DNA from: JAJEAD01 sp964420925
Lineage (GTDB): Bacteria > Pseudomonadota > Gammaproteobacteria > HK1
DNA: 64,000 nt
Direction of reading: 5' to 3'
NCBI GenBank assembly: GCA_964420925.1
Contig: CAYQVB010000107.1
Coordinates: forward strand, 20,945-84,944
Part shown: piece by piece, positions 7,538-16,555 of the stretch
Layout of the letters: each line of letters opens with the position of its first letter
Position numbering within the stretch: position 1 is the stretch's first letter
Translations under genes and position numbers: made by a program
The notes under the pieces: generated by a model
Databases searched by the model: none
Seen by the model: only the letters and a program-made list of their open reading frames with translations
Told to the model about the DNA's origin: nothing

Positions 7538-9118
7538 ATGAACCTACCGAAGCTCGACCGCCGCAGCATGTTGAAGTCCATGGCCGGGGTAAGCGCCGCC
7601 GGCATGTTCGGTGCCTTGATGGACCCCAACAGCGCCTGGGCCCAGTCCGGCCGTGCCGTCCGCGTGCGCTGCAACCGCGCCATTCTCTCCACCGATCCCG
7701 GCTACATGATCGGCGGCTTCGAGATGGTGCTGCAGTACGCCTGCCTCGCCCGTCTCGCGAAGTACACCAACAGCTCGGACACCTGGGACTGGGAGCCGAG
7801 CGAGTTCGTCACCTCCGTGGAGCAGACGGATGACATGACCATCTCATTCGAGCTCAAGCCCGGCATCATGTGGTACGACGGCACCACCCACGAAGCGATC
7901 GGCGAGCTGGATGCGGAGGACGTCAAGTACTCGCTGGAGCGTATGAAAGTGTCCGAATGGAAGGACAAGGCAGTGGCGCTCGACCACGTGGAGGTCACCG
8001 GCACTCACTCCGGCGTCATCCGGCTCAACCAGCCCTTCGCTCCGGTGTGGCTCACCTGGCTCTGCGACGGGACCGGCGCGGTGCTCTCGAAGAAGGCGGT
8101 CGAAATGGCCGGCGGCAAGTACGACGGCATGTTCAACTTCTACTGCGGCCCCTATCGGATCGCCGAGTGGGTGCAGAAGCAGAGCTTCACCCTGGAGCCG
8201 AATCCGAACTGGACGGGGACGCCACCAGGGATCGCCGACGTCCAGTTCATCATCATCGACGACGACAAGACCGCCGAGCTCGCCTTCGAGGCGGACGAGA
8301 TCGACATCACCCACATCGCGGCGGAATCGATTCCCCGCCTGACGGAGACCCCGCCCCGGGGTGGGGTAGTCAAGCAATATGCCGGTACCCAGTGGTACTG
8401 GATGGGCATGAACACCGATCACGCCAACCTGCAGGACATCAGGGTCCGGCAGGCGATACAGCACGCGGTCGATGTCGAAGCGGTCCGGCACGGGGCCTTC
8501 GGCGGGGTGGGCACCCGCGCCCACGGCATCGTGCCGCCCGGTTTGATCGGGCATCGCACCGAGGGGAAGTTCATGAGCCCCGATCCCGACGCGGCGCGCG
8601 AGCTGGTCGCCGCCGCCGGCGCGGAGGGCCGAAAGCTCACCCTCAAGACGATCAACCAGGCCGACCGCATCGCCGCCTGCACCATCATCCAGGCGAACCT
8701 CGCCGAGGTGGGCCTCGAGGTCGAGGTGGTGCCGATGGATGCGGGACCCTTCTGGAATCTCGGCCTCGAGACCGAGGGCGACGACTGGAAGGACCTGGAG
8801 CTGTGGCTGATGTCCTACCTGGATTCACCCGATCCGAGCCAGATGACGCAGTGGTACGTCTCCGAGCAGGTCGGGGTATGGAACTGGGAACGCTGGACCG
8901 ACCCGGAGTTCGACGAGCTCGCCGCCAAGGGTCTCGGAGAAGGCGATCCCGACAAGCGCCATCAGATTTACGTGCGGATGCAGGAGATCATGGAAGACAC
9001 CGGCGCCTACGTGTTCCTGAACTTCCCGCCCCGGGGGGTCGTGTTCCGGGAGGGCCTGGAACCGGTGATCACGCCGAACGGCTACATCTTCCAGATGCAG
9101 CACTTCAACTGGACCTGA
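7538..9118 (+). CDS. Peptide/amide-type ABC transporter substrate-binding protein with Tat signal
   Basis: 526 residues of the family 5 extracellular solute-binding type (DppA/OppA fold). Residues about 8-35 form a Tat signal ('LDRRSMLKSMAGVSAAG' with cleavage near 'SAWAQ'), so the protein is exported folded. Family features are 'YSLERMK', 'LDHVEVTG' and 'DIRVRQAIQHAVD'. ATG 7538 is chosen because AGGA lies at a suitable distance; an earlier in-frame start at 7472 would bury the signal. It closes the importer operon, 67 bases after dppF. The solute cannot be deduced. Confidence 0.92.
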   Translation: MNLPKLDRRSMLKSMAGVSAAGMFGALMDPNSAWAQSGRAVRVRCNRAILSTDPGYMIGGFEMVLQYACLARLAKYTNSSDTWDWEPSEFVTSVEQTDDMTISFELKPGIMWYDGTTHEAIGELDAEDVKYSLERMKVSEWKDKAVALDHVEVTGTHSGVIRLNQPFAPVWLTWLCDGTGAVLSKKAVEMAGGKYDGMFNFYCGPYRIAEWVQKQSFTLEPNPNWTGTPPGIADVQFIIIDDDKTAELAFEADEIDITHIAAESIPRLTETPPRGGVVKQYAGTQWYWMGMNTDHANLQDIRVRQAIQHAVDVEAVRHGAFGGVGTRAHGIVPPGLIGHRTEGKFMSPDPDAARELVAAAGAEGRKLTLKTINQADRIAACTIIQANLAEVGLEVEVVPMDAGPFWNLGLETEGDDWKDLELWLMSYLDSPDPSQMTQWYVSEQVGVWNWERWTDPEFDELAAKGLGEGDPDKRHQIYVRMQEIMEDTGAYVFLNFPPRGVVFREGLEPVITPNGYIFQMQHFNWT

Positions 9119-9137
9119 CCTGACGCCAAGCACCTTC

Positions 9138-9169
9138 GAGGGACGCCGGCCGGAACGCCGGCGTCCCTC
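9138..9169. terminator. 13-bp perfect hairpin between convergent operons
   Basis: The arms 9138-9150 and 9157-9169 are perfectly complementary (GAGGGACGCCGGC and its complement) around a six-base loop. It lies 20 bases past the importer operon's last stop and about 50 bases before the stop of the convergent minus-strand operon. No T-run follows on either side, so it could stop transcription bidirectionally with Rho or protect 3' ends. Confidence 0.65.
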
Positions 9170-9218
9170 CCTGACCGCAATACTCCGCCGACTTCCTGCT
9201 GCGGATGCCGCGGACCCG

Positions 9219-10322
9219 TTACCCGTACGTTCGCATCGGCTCGCCCAGAACCGACAGGTCCGGCTCGACGCCCAGCCCCGGCTTCTCGTTCGCATCCAGA
9301 TATCCGTCGATGACACGAGGAGCCTCGTCGTCGTAGCGCATGTTCGAGAAGTAGGAGGACACGTACGTCGCGGCGAATGTCGCCTCCGGCGTCGATACCG
9401 CCATGTGCGCCTGCGCGGCCGCGGAGAGGTCGGCCCCCCAGGCGTCGTCGACGGTCATGAACTTGCCCGCCGCCGTGCAGACGTCTCGAATGAGGCGCAT
9501 GCCGGTGATACCGCCCACGCGGGTGATCTTGCAGCCGATCCCCTCGAAGCAGTCGTCGGCGAGCCCCCGCAGCAGCACCCCGATGTCCGTCATGCACTCG
9601 TCGAGGATCATGGGCTGGCGCACCTGGCGGCGGATGGAGAGGCACTCGGCATAGGTCAGGCAGGGCTGCTCGATGTAGTAGTCGACGTCTTCGGTCAGTC
9701 TGAGGATGCGCAGCGCCTCGTGGGTCTTCCAGGCCTTGTTGGCGTCGACCACCAGGGTTTCGCCCGGCCGGATGCATTCGCCCGCTTTGCGTATCCGAGC
9801 GATGTCCAGATCGAATTCGCTCCCGCGTCCCGCCTTGACCTGGAAGTGGCGAAAGCCCTCATCGCGGTACTGCGAGATGCGTCGCTCGACGGTCTCGGGT
9901 GGACCCATCTCGATCTCCGGATAGGCACGGGCCTTCGCCAGCATGCGTCCGCCGATCAGGTGGTACAGGGGCCGGTCGTAGGCCTTGCCGACGATGTCCC
10001 AGCAGGCGATGTCGAAGGCGGACTTCGCGTACTCGCCGCCCATCAACCAACGGTTCATCGTCGCGTTGATGCGATCGGTCTGGGTCGGATCCTCTCCGAT
10101 CAGTCCCGGCGCCATCTCCTCGATCGCCGCACGCACCCCGAGGGCGTGCTCGGGCTGGTAGGTCGAAGCGATGGGGCAGACTTCGCCCCATCCGACGAGC
10201 CCGGAGTCCGTTTCCAGCCGGACGATGGTGTCGTCGAGCGACTCGTAGGTCCGGTTGGGGTATCGCTTCGGCTTCTCGAGCGGAATGTCCAACTGAAACA
10301 CGTCGATCCGCGATATCTTCAT
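9219..10322 (-). CDS. Enolase-superfamily enzyme (mandelate racemase/muconate lactonizing type; possible cis-3-hydroxyproline dehydratase)
   Basis: 367 residues. The N-terminal capping domain begins 'MKISRIDVFQLDIPLEKPK'. The barrel shows 'FQVKAG' (catalytic Lys), metal ligands in 'LVVDANKAW', 'YIEQPC' and 'LDECM', and the second base in 'GCKITRVGG'. The overall pattern, including 'PIASTYQPEHALGVRAAI', resembles cis-3-hydroxy-L-proline dehydratase-like members; this subfamily guess is from remembered patterns. Such enzymes abstract a proton alpha to a carboxylate, with Mg2+. The ATG at 10322 has GGAGG six bases upstream. It lies 197 bases downstream of hyuA on the same strand. Confidence 0.88.
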   Translation of the reverse strand: MKISRIDVFQLDIPLEKPKRYPNRTYESLDDTIVRLETDSGLVGWGEVCPIASTYQPEHALGVRAAIEEMAPGLIGEDPTQTDRINATMNRWLMGGEYAKSAFDIACWDIVGKAYDRPLYHLIGGRMLAKARAYPEIEMGPPETVERRISQYRDEGFRHFQVKAGRGSEFDLDIARIRKAGECIRPGETLVVDANKAWKTHEALRILRLTEDVDYYIEQPCLTYAECLSIRRQVRQPMILDECMTDIGVLLRGLADDCFEGIGCKITRVGGITGMRLIRDVCTAAGKFMTVDDAWGADLSAAAQAHMAVSTPEATFAATYVSSYFSNMRYDDEAPRVIDGYLDANEKPGLGVEPDLSVLGEPMRTYG

Positions 10323-10519
10323 CTCACGCCTCCGAGACCAGTTTGCCGCTCTCTCGTATCCGATCGCCTGTGATCGTCGCTGCGCTCGCCGCGGGGCCAA
10401 TGGACGAATTCGATGACCCGGCACACAGTATGGGACGGAAGCGCGACCGTGTCGCGCACGGGTACGCAGGCGGGAAGGCGCGAGCTTCGTGCCGGCTGCG
10501 ACGGGCGGAGGAAGTGCGC

Positions 10520-12571
10520 TCAGTCGGAGCGGATGATCAGTGATTCTGACTCCGAAGCGGTGATGGACGACTCGGGATCGACCACGATGGTGGTCAACGG
10601 CGTCTCGACGATGACCGGTCCTTGCCGCAGGTAGCCGGGTGCCAGCGCGGAGGCGCCAACTACATCGACTTCGCGTGTCCCCTTGCCGGGAAAGCGTACC
10701 CGGCGCTTGAGCGTCGGGCGCGCCGCGTCGCGAGTGGCGAGCTTCGCCGGCGTCGCCGGGCGCGGCAAAGTGGCGAGCGCCTGCCAGGTGATGAAGGCCA
10801 CTTCCGAGCCCGGGTCCCGGTGGTGGTAGTGGCGCTCGTGCTCGACGTGAAAGAGCGCCGTGAGCGCGTCGCAGGACCGGTGTCGATCGGGATGGAACGG
10901 GACTTCGATTTCCCAGCTCTGGTTGTGGTACTTCGCGACTACCGAAAACTCGATCCGCAGGTCCCCTGGAGCAACCTGGAGCTCGCGGGCGAAGCGGGCG
11001 CACTGCGCCTCCAGATCCGCGGCTACTTCGTTGACGAGCGTCTCGCTCACCTCTTCCCCGAGTACGGGACGGGTCAGGGAGAAGCGCTGACTGATATCCG
11101 AAAGCAAGCCTCCCGAGGCGCAGTTCACCGCGGCGGTCGGTGGAAACAGGATCGATCCGCAACCGAGCCTTCTCGCGAGCGCCCAGGCCGCGATTCCCGC
11201 GGAGCCGCCGGTGGCGACGAGCCAGGCGCCCCGAGGATCGATGCCCTGCTCTACGCTCATCTCACTGATCGCGGCCGCGCACTCTTCCAGAAACACTTCG
11301 AAGATCGCTTCCGCCGCGCGTTCGACCCCGATACCGAGCGGTTCCGCCACCGCTCTCGAGACGGCGTCTTCGGCCAGGGCGCGGCTCTCGTCCTGGGCGA
11401 TGTCGACGAAGCGGCTCAAGTCCTGAAATCCGAGTATCACCGAGGCATCGGTGAGCGTGGCATCGCGGCCGCCGCGGCCGTAACACGCGGGGCCGGGACG
11501 GGCCCCCGCACTCTGCGGCCCGACACGCAACAGCCGTCCTTCCTCCAGCCGGGCGATGCTTCCCCCGCCGGCGCCGACGCTGCGGACGTCCACCGCAGGA
11601 AAACCGGTCATGTGGCCGAGATAGGGCCGGCCGATCCAGGTTTCCTGGGAGCGCGCCGCACGTCGCTCGCGGAGAAGGCTGACATCGAACGTGGTGCCGC
11701 CCGCGTCAATCAGAATCGCGAGGGGAGCGTCGGCCCGCTCCTCCGCAAGAGCCCACGCCGCCGCTACCGGCCCCAGCGCCGGCCCGGAACGGACCTGATG
11801 GATGGGTGAAATGCGTTCCGCCGGCAGGATCGTGCCCTCGGAGGTGCCGAGCCACAGCTCGCCGTCGAAACCGTTCTCGCGCAATGCGTTTTGCATGTGG
11901 TCGACGTACTCGCCGACGAGAGGCTTCAGGGCCGCATCGATGCAGGTCGAACTCGCGCGTCGATACTCGCGTATGCAGGGATTGACTCGATGGGAGAGTG
12001 AGACCACGAGTTCGGGTGCGTGCCGCGCGAGCAGGGATTCGACTCGCAGTTCATGGCGGGGGTTGGCAATGGACCACAGGAAGCACACCGCTGCCGCTTC
12101 GATGTCCTCCTCGACCAGCCGGTGCGCCACTTCAACCACTCGCGACGTATCGAGCTCACGCACCACGCAGCCGCCAAAGTCGATGCGCTCCGGAATCTCG
12201 AAAGTGAGCGCGCGTTCGACAAAGGGCTCGGGGTTGGGAATGCCGTGATCGAAGAGCGGCAAACCGAACCTCCCTGCTTCGCGCAGCACCATGATGTCGC
12301 GATGTCCCTCGGTCACGAGGAGCGCGGTCCTGGCGACGTTTCCGGTGAGCAGTGCGTTCGTCGCCACCGTGGTGCCGTGAACGATCGCCGACAGCTTGCC
12401 GAGCAGCGCGGAGAGTGAGCACCTCTGCGCGGCCGATATCTCCTTGAGCCCATGTAGTACGCCGGCAACCAGATCATCGGGAATGGTTGGGTACTTGTAA
12501 GCAAATCGCCGGCCTTCGCTCTCCAGCACGAAATCGGTGCAGGTACCGCCGATGTCGATGGCTGCTTTCAT
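10520..12571 (-). CDS. hyuA: Hydantoinase/oxoprolinase subunit A (HyuA family)
   Basis: 683 residues. The N-terminal actin-like phosphate-binding motif 'DIGGTCTDF' is at residues 5-13, followed by 'VHGTTVATNALL'. The central domain has 'LIDAGGTTFDVSLL' and 'VDVRSVGAGGGSIA', and the C-terminal domain follows from about residue 480. Family members use ATP to open 5-oxoproline, N-methylhydantoin or related rings, or form part of acetone/acetophenone carboxylases, with HyuB. ATG 12571 overlaps the end of hyuB by four bases (ATGA), so the two subunits are co-translated. The in-frame extension upstream of this ATG is antisense-like and was discarded. Confidence 0.92.
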   Translation of the reverse strand: MKAAIDIGGTCTDFVLESEGRRFAYKYPTIPDDLVAGVLHGLKEISAAQRCSLSALLGKLSAIVHGTTVATNALLTGNVARTALLVTEGHRDIMVLREAGRFGLPLFDHGIPNPEPFVERALTFEIPERIDFGGCVVRELDTSRVVEVAHRLVEEDIEAAAVCFLWSIANPRHELRVESLLARHAPELVVSLSHRVNPCIREYRRASSTCIDAALKPLVGEYVDHMQNALRENGFDGELWLGTSEGTILPAERISPIHQVRSGPALGPVAAAWALAEERADAPLAILIDAGGTTFDVSLLRERRAARSQETWIGRPYLGHMTGFPAVDVRSVGAGGGSIARLEEGRLLRVGPQSAGARPGPACYGRGGRDATLTDASVILGFQDLSRFVDIAQDESRALAEDAVSRAVAEPLGIGVERAAEAIFEVFLEECAAAISEMSVEQGIDPRGAWLVATGGSAGIAAWALARRLGCGSILFPPTAAVNCASGGLLSDISQRFSLTRPVLGEEVSETLVNEVAADLEAQCARFARELQVAPGDLRIEFSVVAKYHNQSWEIEVPFHPDRHRSCDALTALFHVEHERHYHHRDPGSEVAFITWQALATLPRPATPAKLATRDAARPTLKRRVRFPGKGTREVDVVGASALAPGYLRQGPVIVETPLTTIVVDPESSITASESESLIIRSD

Positions 12572-14334
12572 TTCGACGGGACTGCTTCGTGAATCCGCCG
12601 CAGCTTCGCGGTCTCCTCGGGTGCGAGCTCTCCGTGTTCGTTGCAGACGACCGCATACACCTCGCGGGCGCGCTCGGGGGAGATGAGGCCGGCGCGGACG
12701 TCTGCGCAGACCGCATCGGCCGGTCGGAGTGTCGGATCGCCGAATCCTCCTCCTCCGCTGGTGTGAGCGATGATCCGCTCGCCCGCTTCCACCACGAGAT
12801 CTCCGATACCGGGCAGCGCGCTGGTCGATCCATCCCTGCGGCGAATCCACTGCCGGGCCGGTGCGGCGTCGCCTCCTCCGTCGACGCCCCGGGCCGGGTT
12901 GATGACCCCGTCACAGGCATAGTGCATGCGCATCGCGCCGGCGATCGCCTGGTAGACGACGCGGCAGCAAGGGGTTCCACGGTATCTGCCCGCCCCTTCG
13001 GAGTCGGGAAGCAGCATGCGCTCCTCGACCCGCAATGGATAGTTCACTTCGTCGACTTCGACGCTGTCCATCGTCCACATGCCGGCCGAGCACGCGTTTC
13101 CCAGGGTCAGCCATCCGTCGCCGTGGGGCGACGCGCCGCCGGCGGTCCCCGCGAGCGCCAGTTGGTTGATGTACGGCCTGTCGCCGTGCCTTCGATCGTG
13201 ACCGGATATGACTGCGCCGGCGGGACCTTCGATCGCGCCGCTCTCGGCCATGCCCAGACCTTCGTCGATGGCGGCCATGGCCTTGTGCACCGCGTTCGCC
13301 ACCCGGTCGGCGAGATTGGTCGTCGCGATCGAACAGCTCGTGGTCTCGTTCGGTATACCGACGATGCAATTCTTCCGGAGTCGCACCTCCACCCGGCTCG
13401 TGCTCGCGGAGTTGGCCGGCAGGTCCCTTCCCAGGCTGTTGAACACCCCTATCAATGCGGCCGAGCGGGCGGTGGCCTCGCTCATGTTCAGTCCGCAGGG
13501 CAGACAATCGGGGTTGTTTCGCAGGTCCACCACGATGCGCTCCCGATCGGGGATGATCTCGACCTCGGCCCGCACTTCGACGCCGCTTTCCGGGGTGCCG
13601 GGAAAAGGGTCGTGACGGGACGTCCCGACCGCCTTGCCCTGGGGCAAGGAACGGATCGCGCGTCGCACCGCCCTTTCCGAGTAGTCGAGCCACTCGCTCG
13701 CAAAGCGATCGAGAACATCCCATCCGAACTCCTTGCCGAGGGTCTCGATCTCCCGCTCGCCGCTTCGCGCCGCACCGATCAGGGCCAGGAGGTCGCCGTG
13801 CCACTGCTCGGGCGCACGGATGCGCATTCTTCCGATGCGCACGATGTCGGCCTGCATTTCGTAGCGCTTCTGGATTCGAGTCGCCGCGAATATCAGCGCG
13901 CCTTCTTCGTAGAGGTCCCGGGCACCGGCCATGTAGGTGGTGGGCTTGGAGTTCCCGATATCCGCCTGGTGGGCCTTGGCGAGAACGGTGAAGCGGTGAG
14001 CGCCGCTCGAATCCACCACGGGAACCAGCACGCTCAGGTCCGCGGCGTGGGTGCATCCGTGATAGGGAGAGTTGTGAAGAAAGGCGTCACCCCGTTCCAG
14101 CTCGGGGTGGAACTGCGTCATGGTCCTGGCCATGAGATCGGCGCCCGAAAAGACGTGGATGGGGATCGTCTGCGCCGCCGACAGCAGTTCGTGCCGGCCA
14201 CTCAGGATGCAACAGGAGCAGTCGTGTCCGCTCGCAATGACGCCGGAGCGCGACGCGCGCACGAGGGCATGCTGCATGGTCCGGGCCACGGTGTCGAAAC
14301 GCCGGGCGAGCACTGAGAAAGTGACTGGATCCAA
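12568..14334 (-). CDS. hyuB: Hydantoinase B/oxoprolinase subunit (HyuB family)
   Basis: 588 residues, the full family length. Characteristic motifs are 'MDPVTFSVLARRFDTVARTM', 'ILSGRHELLSAAQTIPIHVF', 'GDAFLHNSPYHGCTHAADLS' and the C-terminal glycine-rich 'HTSGGGGFGDP'. The first three match the metal-binding region of this family. It partners HyuA in ATP-dependent amide-ring opening or carboxylation. The start is TTG 14334 with AAGGGAG nine bases upstream. It is the first gene of a hyuB-hyuA pair, the reverse of the more frequent A-B order. Confidence 0.92.
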   Translation of the reverse strand: MDPVTFSVLARRFDTVARTMQHALVRASRSGVIASGHDCSCCILSGRHELLSAAQTIPIHVFSGADLMARTMTQFHPELERGDAFLHNSPYHGCTHAADLSVLVPVVDSSGAHRFTVLAKAHQADIGNSKPTTYMAGARDLYEEGALIFAATRIQKRYEMQADIVRIGRMRIRAPEQWHGDLLALIGAARSGEREIETLGKEFGWDVLDRFASEWLDYSERAVRRAIRSLPQGKAVGTSRHDPFPGTPESGVEVRAEVEIIPDRERIVVDLRNNPDCLPCGLNMSEATARSAALIGVFNSLGRDLPANSASTSRVEVRLRKNCIVGIPNETTSCSIATTNLADRVANAVHKAMAAIDEGLGMAESGAIEGPAGAVISGHDRRHGDRPYINQLALAGTAGGASPHGDGWLTLGNACSAGMWTMDSVEVDEVNYPLRVEERMLLPDSEGAGRYRGTPCCRVVYQAIAGAMRMHYACDGVINPARGVDGGGDAAPARQWIRRRDGSTSALPGIGDLVVEAGERIIAHTSGGGGFGDPTLRPADAVCADVRAGLISPERAREVYAVVCNEHGELAPEETAKLRRIHEAVPSK

Positions 14335-14435
14335 TTTGCCTGGCTCCCTTGCTGGGCGGTGGACTCTAACGACAGCTTGCGAAGCCGGTTCTCAGCACTT
14401 CGGGAGTGGAAGCCGGGCGGCTTGATGCAAGGCGC

Positions 14436-15350
14436 TCACCCGAGTCCGTTGCGTTTTCTCAAGTACTCGACGCTCGCCACGTTGTCGCGCCGCGCGTAAC
14501 CCGCGGCGCACATCTCTTCGCAGAGCGCGAGCGCGCTGCGGTTCATGGGAAGCTCGACGCCATGCTTGTCGGCGAGCGCTTCGGCGAGGCGGTGGTCCTT
14601 GGCCATGAGCTCGATGGCGAAATGGGTGGTCTCCGCGGCGCTCTCGAGACGCGCTTTCACGATGGAGTCCAGCACGTAGGAACCCGCGACCGTGTCCGAG
14701 CAGATCTCCAGGGTGCGCGCCGCGGAGAACCCGCAGGCTTCCGCGAGGGTCAGGGCCTCGGCGATGGCTAGGGTCTGAATCCCGGATAGGTGGTTGCTGA
14801 CGAGCTTGATGACGCTGCCCGAACCCGGAGGTCCGAGATGGTGGAAACGCCGGCCGAGGGTCTCGAGCACGTCTCGCACTGCATCGAATGCCTCGTGCGA
14901 GCCGCCCACCAGAAAGGTAAGCTCCCCGCAAGCCGCCGCCGCGGTGCCGCCGCCGGGGGTGACGCTGCAGGTGATGGGCGCATCGAGGTAGCAGGCGCCG
15001 CGTTCTCCGGTCCGCGCCGCCCATTCGACACTCGTGTCGGGATCGAGGGTGCTCGTGTCGACCACGATGGCGCTTTCCCGGATGCCGGAGAGCAGTCCGC
15101 GCGGACCCTCCATCACCTCCCTCACCGCCACCGGCGAGGGGAGCGAGAGGAGCACGACGTCACAGGCGATGCCCAGGCTTCGGGCATCCGCCTCGGCCCG
15201 CGCGCCCCGCGCGCAGGCTCGCGCGACCTGCTCCTCGTCCTGGTCGAGGACCGCGAGCATTCCGAAGCGCTCGAGGAGCCGGGCGGCGAGGCGGCCGCCG
15301 ACCGCGCCCAGACCGATGAGCCCCAGCCGCCGCCCCGGAGCGCGCTCCAT
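14436..15350 (-). CDS. NAD(P)-dependent 3-hydroxyisobutyrate dehydrogenase-like oxidoreductase
   Basis: 304 residues. A Rossmann motif 'LGLIGLGAVGGRLAARLL' starts near residue 9. The substrate motif is 'YLDAPITCSVTPGG' and the catalytic lysine lies in 'GSGSVIKLVSNHLSG', all typical of the beta-hydroxyacid dehydrogenase family. It oxidises a beta-hydroxy acid to a semialdehyde or the reverse. ATG 15350 shares one base with the stop of the upstream amidohydrolase gene (TGATG). The classic 'DAPVSGG' substrate motif is altered to 'DAPITCS', so the substrate may not be 3-hydroxyisobutyrate. Confidence 0.88.
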   Translation of the reverse strand: MERAPGRRLGLIGLGAVGGRLAARLLERFGMLAVLDQDEEQVARACARGARAEADARSLGIACDVVLLSLPSPVAVREVMEGPRGLLSGIRESAIVVDTSTLDPDTSVEWAARTGERGACYLDAPITCSVTPGGGTAAAACGELTFLVGGSHEAFDAVRDVLETLGRRFHHLGPPGSGSVIKLVSNHLSGIQTLAIAEALTLAEACGFSAARTLEICSDTVAGSYVLDSIVKARLESAAETTHFAIELMAKDHRLAEALADKHGVELPMNRSALALCEEMCAAGYARRDNVASVEYLRKRNGLG

Positions 15351-16492
15351 CAATCGAAGTCGTAGAGCCGGGCGCAGTTGTCCCAGAGGACCTTGCGTTT
15401 GCTCTCGTCGGAGAAGGGCTGCTCGAGAAAGGTCTCCACCGAGTGCGGATAGCGCGAGTCGGAGTGCGGGAAGTCGGTGGAGAAGACGATGCAGTCGTTG
15501 CCGAGGCGCCGGAAGACGTCTTCGGCGATGTCCTCGTCGGCCTCCACTCCCGCGAAGCACTGTCGGGCGAAGTACTGGCTCGGCCGCAGCGGCAGGGCGT
15601 CGCGGATCACCGTCTCCCGGAGCTCGTGGTGCTCGTCCATGCGCCACAGCCAGAAGGGGAGCCAACTGCAGTTGCCTTCCAGGAACGCGAAGCGCACCCC
15701 GGGAAAGCGCTCGCAGACCCCGCCGCCGACGATGGAGAGGCACGCGTACATCGCTTCGACGGGATGGGCCGACACGTGCTCGGTCATCCAGAGGTCTTCG
15801 TGAACGCCGTCGAAGCGTTCGCCGATGGCTACCGGCAGCCGGCAGGGAACGCCTTCGTGGAATCCGACCGCGAGCCCCTGCTTCTCGCACTCCGCCCACA
15901 GCGGGTCGTACACCGGGTTGTTCCAGTTGCGGCCCCGCACCGGGTTCGGCCGCAGGAAGATGCTCCTGAATCCGAGTTCTTCCTTGGCGCGGCGGGTCTC
16001 GTGCACCGCCGCCTCCACGTTCTGGGCCGGCACCATGGCGGCGCCGTAGAGGCGCTCGGTGTTCGCCGCGCAGAAGTCCGCCATCCAGTCGTTGTAGGCG
16101 CGCGAGATGGCGGCGGCGAGCGCGTCGTCGTCGTACTCCTTGGCGTGGGCGAAGAGACCGCGGGTGGGAAAGAGCACCGCCACGTCGATGCCTTCGGCGT
16201 CCATCGCCTCGAGCTGGGTCTGGGCGTCCCAGCCTCGGGCGTCGAAGTCCCGGAACTGCTCGAGGCGCCCGAAGCGCTCACACTGCGCGACCACCTTGTC
16301 GTTGCCTTCCATCGGGCGCCGGAAGCGGGAGATGACCTCGCCGTCGTGCTCCAGGTGGATGTCGACCAGGTAGTTCGTGGTCCCGACCGGGGCCCGGTCG
16401 CGAAAACGGGGCTCGATGTAACGCTGCCAGAGGTCCGGGGGCTCCATCACGTGCATGTCGCTGTCCATGACCCGGTAACCGTTTATTGCCAT
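15350..16492 (-). CDS. Amidohydrolase family 2 protein (ACMSD-like metal hydrolase/decarboxylase)
   Basis: 380 residues from ATG 16492, which has AGGAG nine bases upstream; an in-frame start 11 codons earlier lacks one. Metal ligands are suggested by 'MDSDMHVMEPPDLW' near the start, 'VGFHEGVP', 'TEHVSAHPVEAM' and the catalytic 'FSTDFPHSDSRYP' near the end. This set is typical of the amidohydrolase 2 family (aminocarboxymuconate-semialdehyde decarboxylase and relatives). Cytoplasmic. It overlaps the following dehydrogenase gene by one base, implying linked steps on a shared substrate. Confidence 0.88.
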   Translation of the reverse strand: MAINGYRVMDSDMHVMEPPDLWQRYIEPRFRDRAPVGTTNYLVDIHLEHDGEVISRFRRPMEGNDKVVAQCERFGRLEQFRDFDARGWDAQTQLEAMDAEGIDVAVLFPTRGLFAHAKEYDDDALAAAISRAYNDWMADFCAANTERLYGAAMVPAQNVEAAVHETRRAKEELGFRSIFLRPNPVRGRNWNNPVYDPLWAECEKQGLAVGFHEGVPCRLPVAIGERFDGVHEDLWMTEHVSAHPVEAMYACLSIVGGGVCERFPGVRFAFLEGNCSWLPFWLWRMDEHHELRETVIRDALPLRPSQYFARQCFAGVEADEDIAEDVFRRLGNDCIVFSTDFPHSDSRYPHSVETFLEQPFSDESKRKVLWDNCARLYDFD

Positions 16493-16555
16493 TCGCGAGT
16501 CTCCTTGCATCAATGAATCGCGCAACGCTCCGGAGGGGAAGCGAGCCTCACGCTT

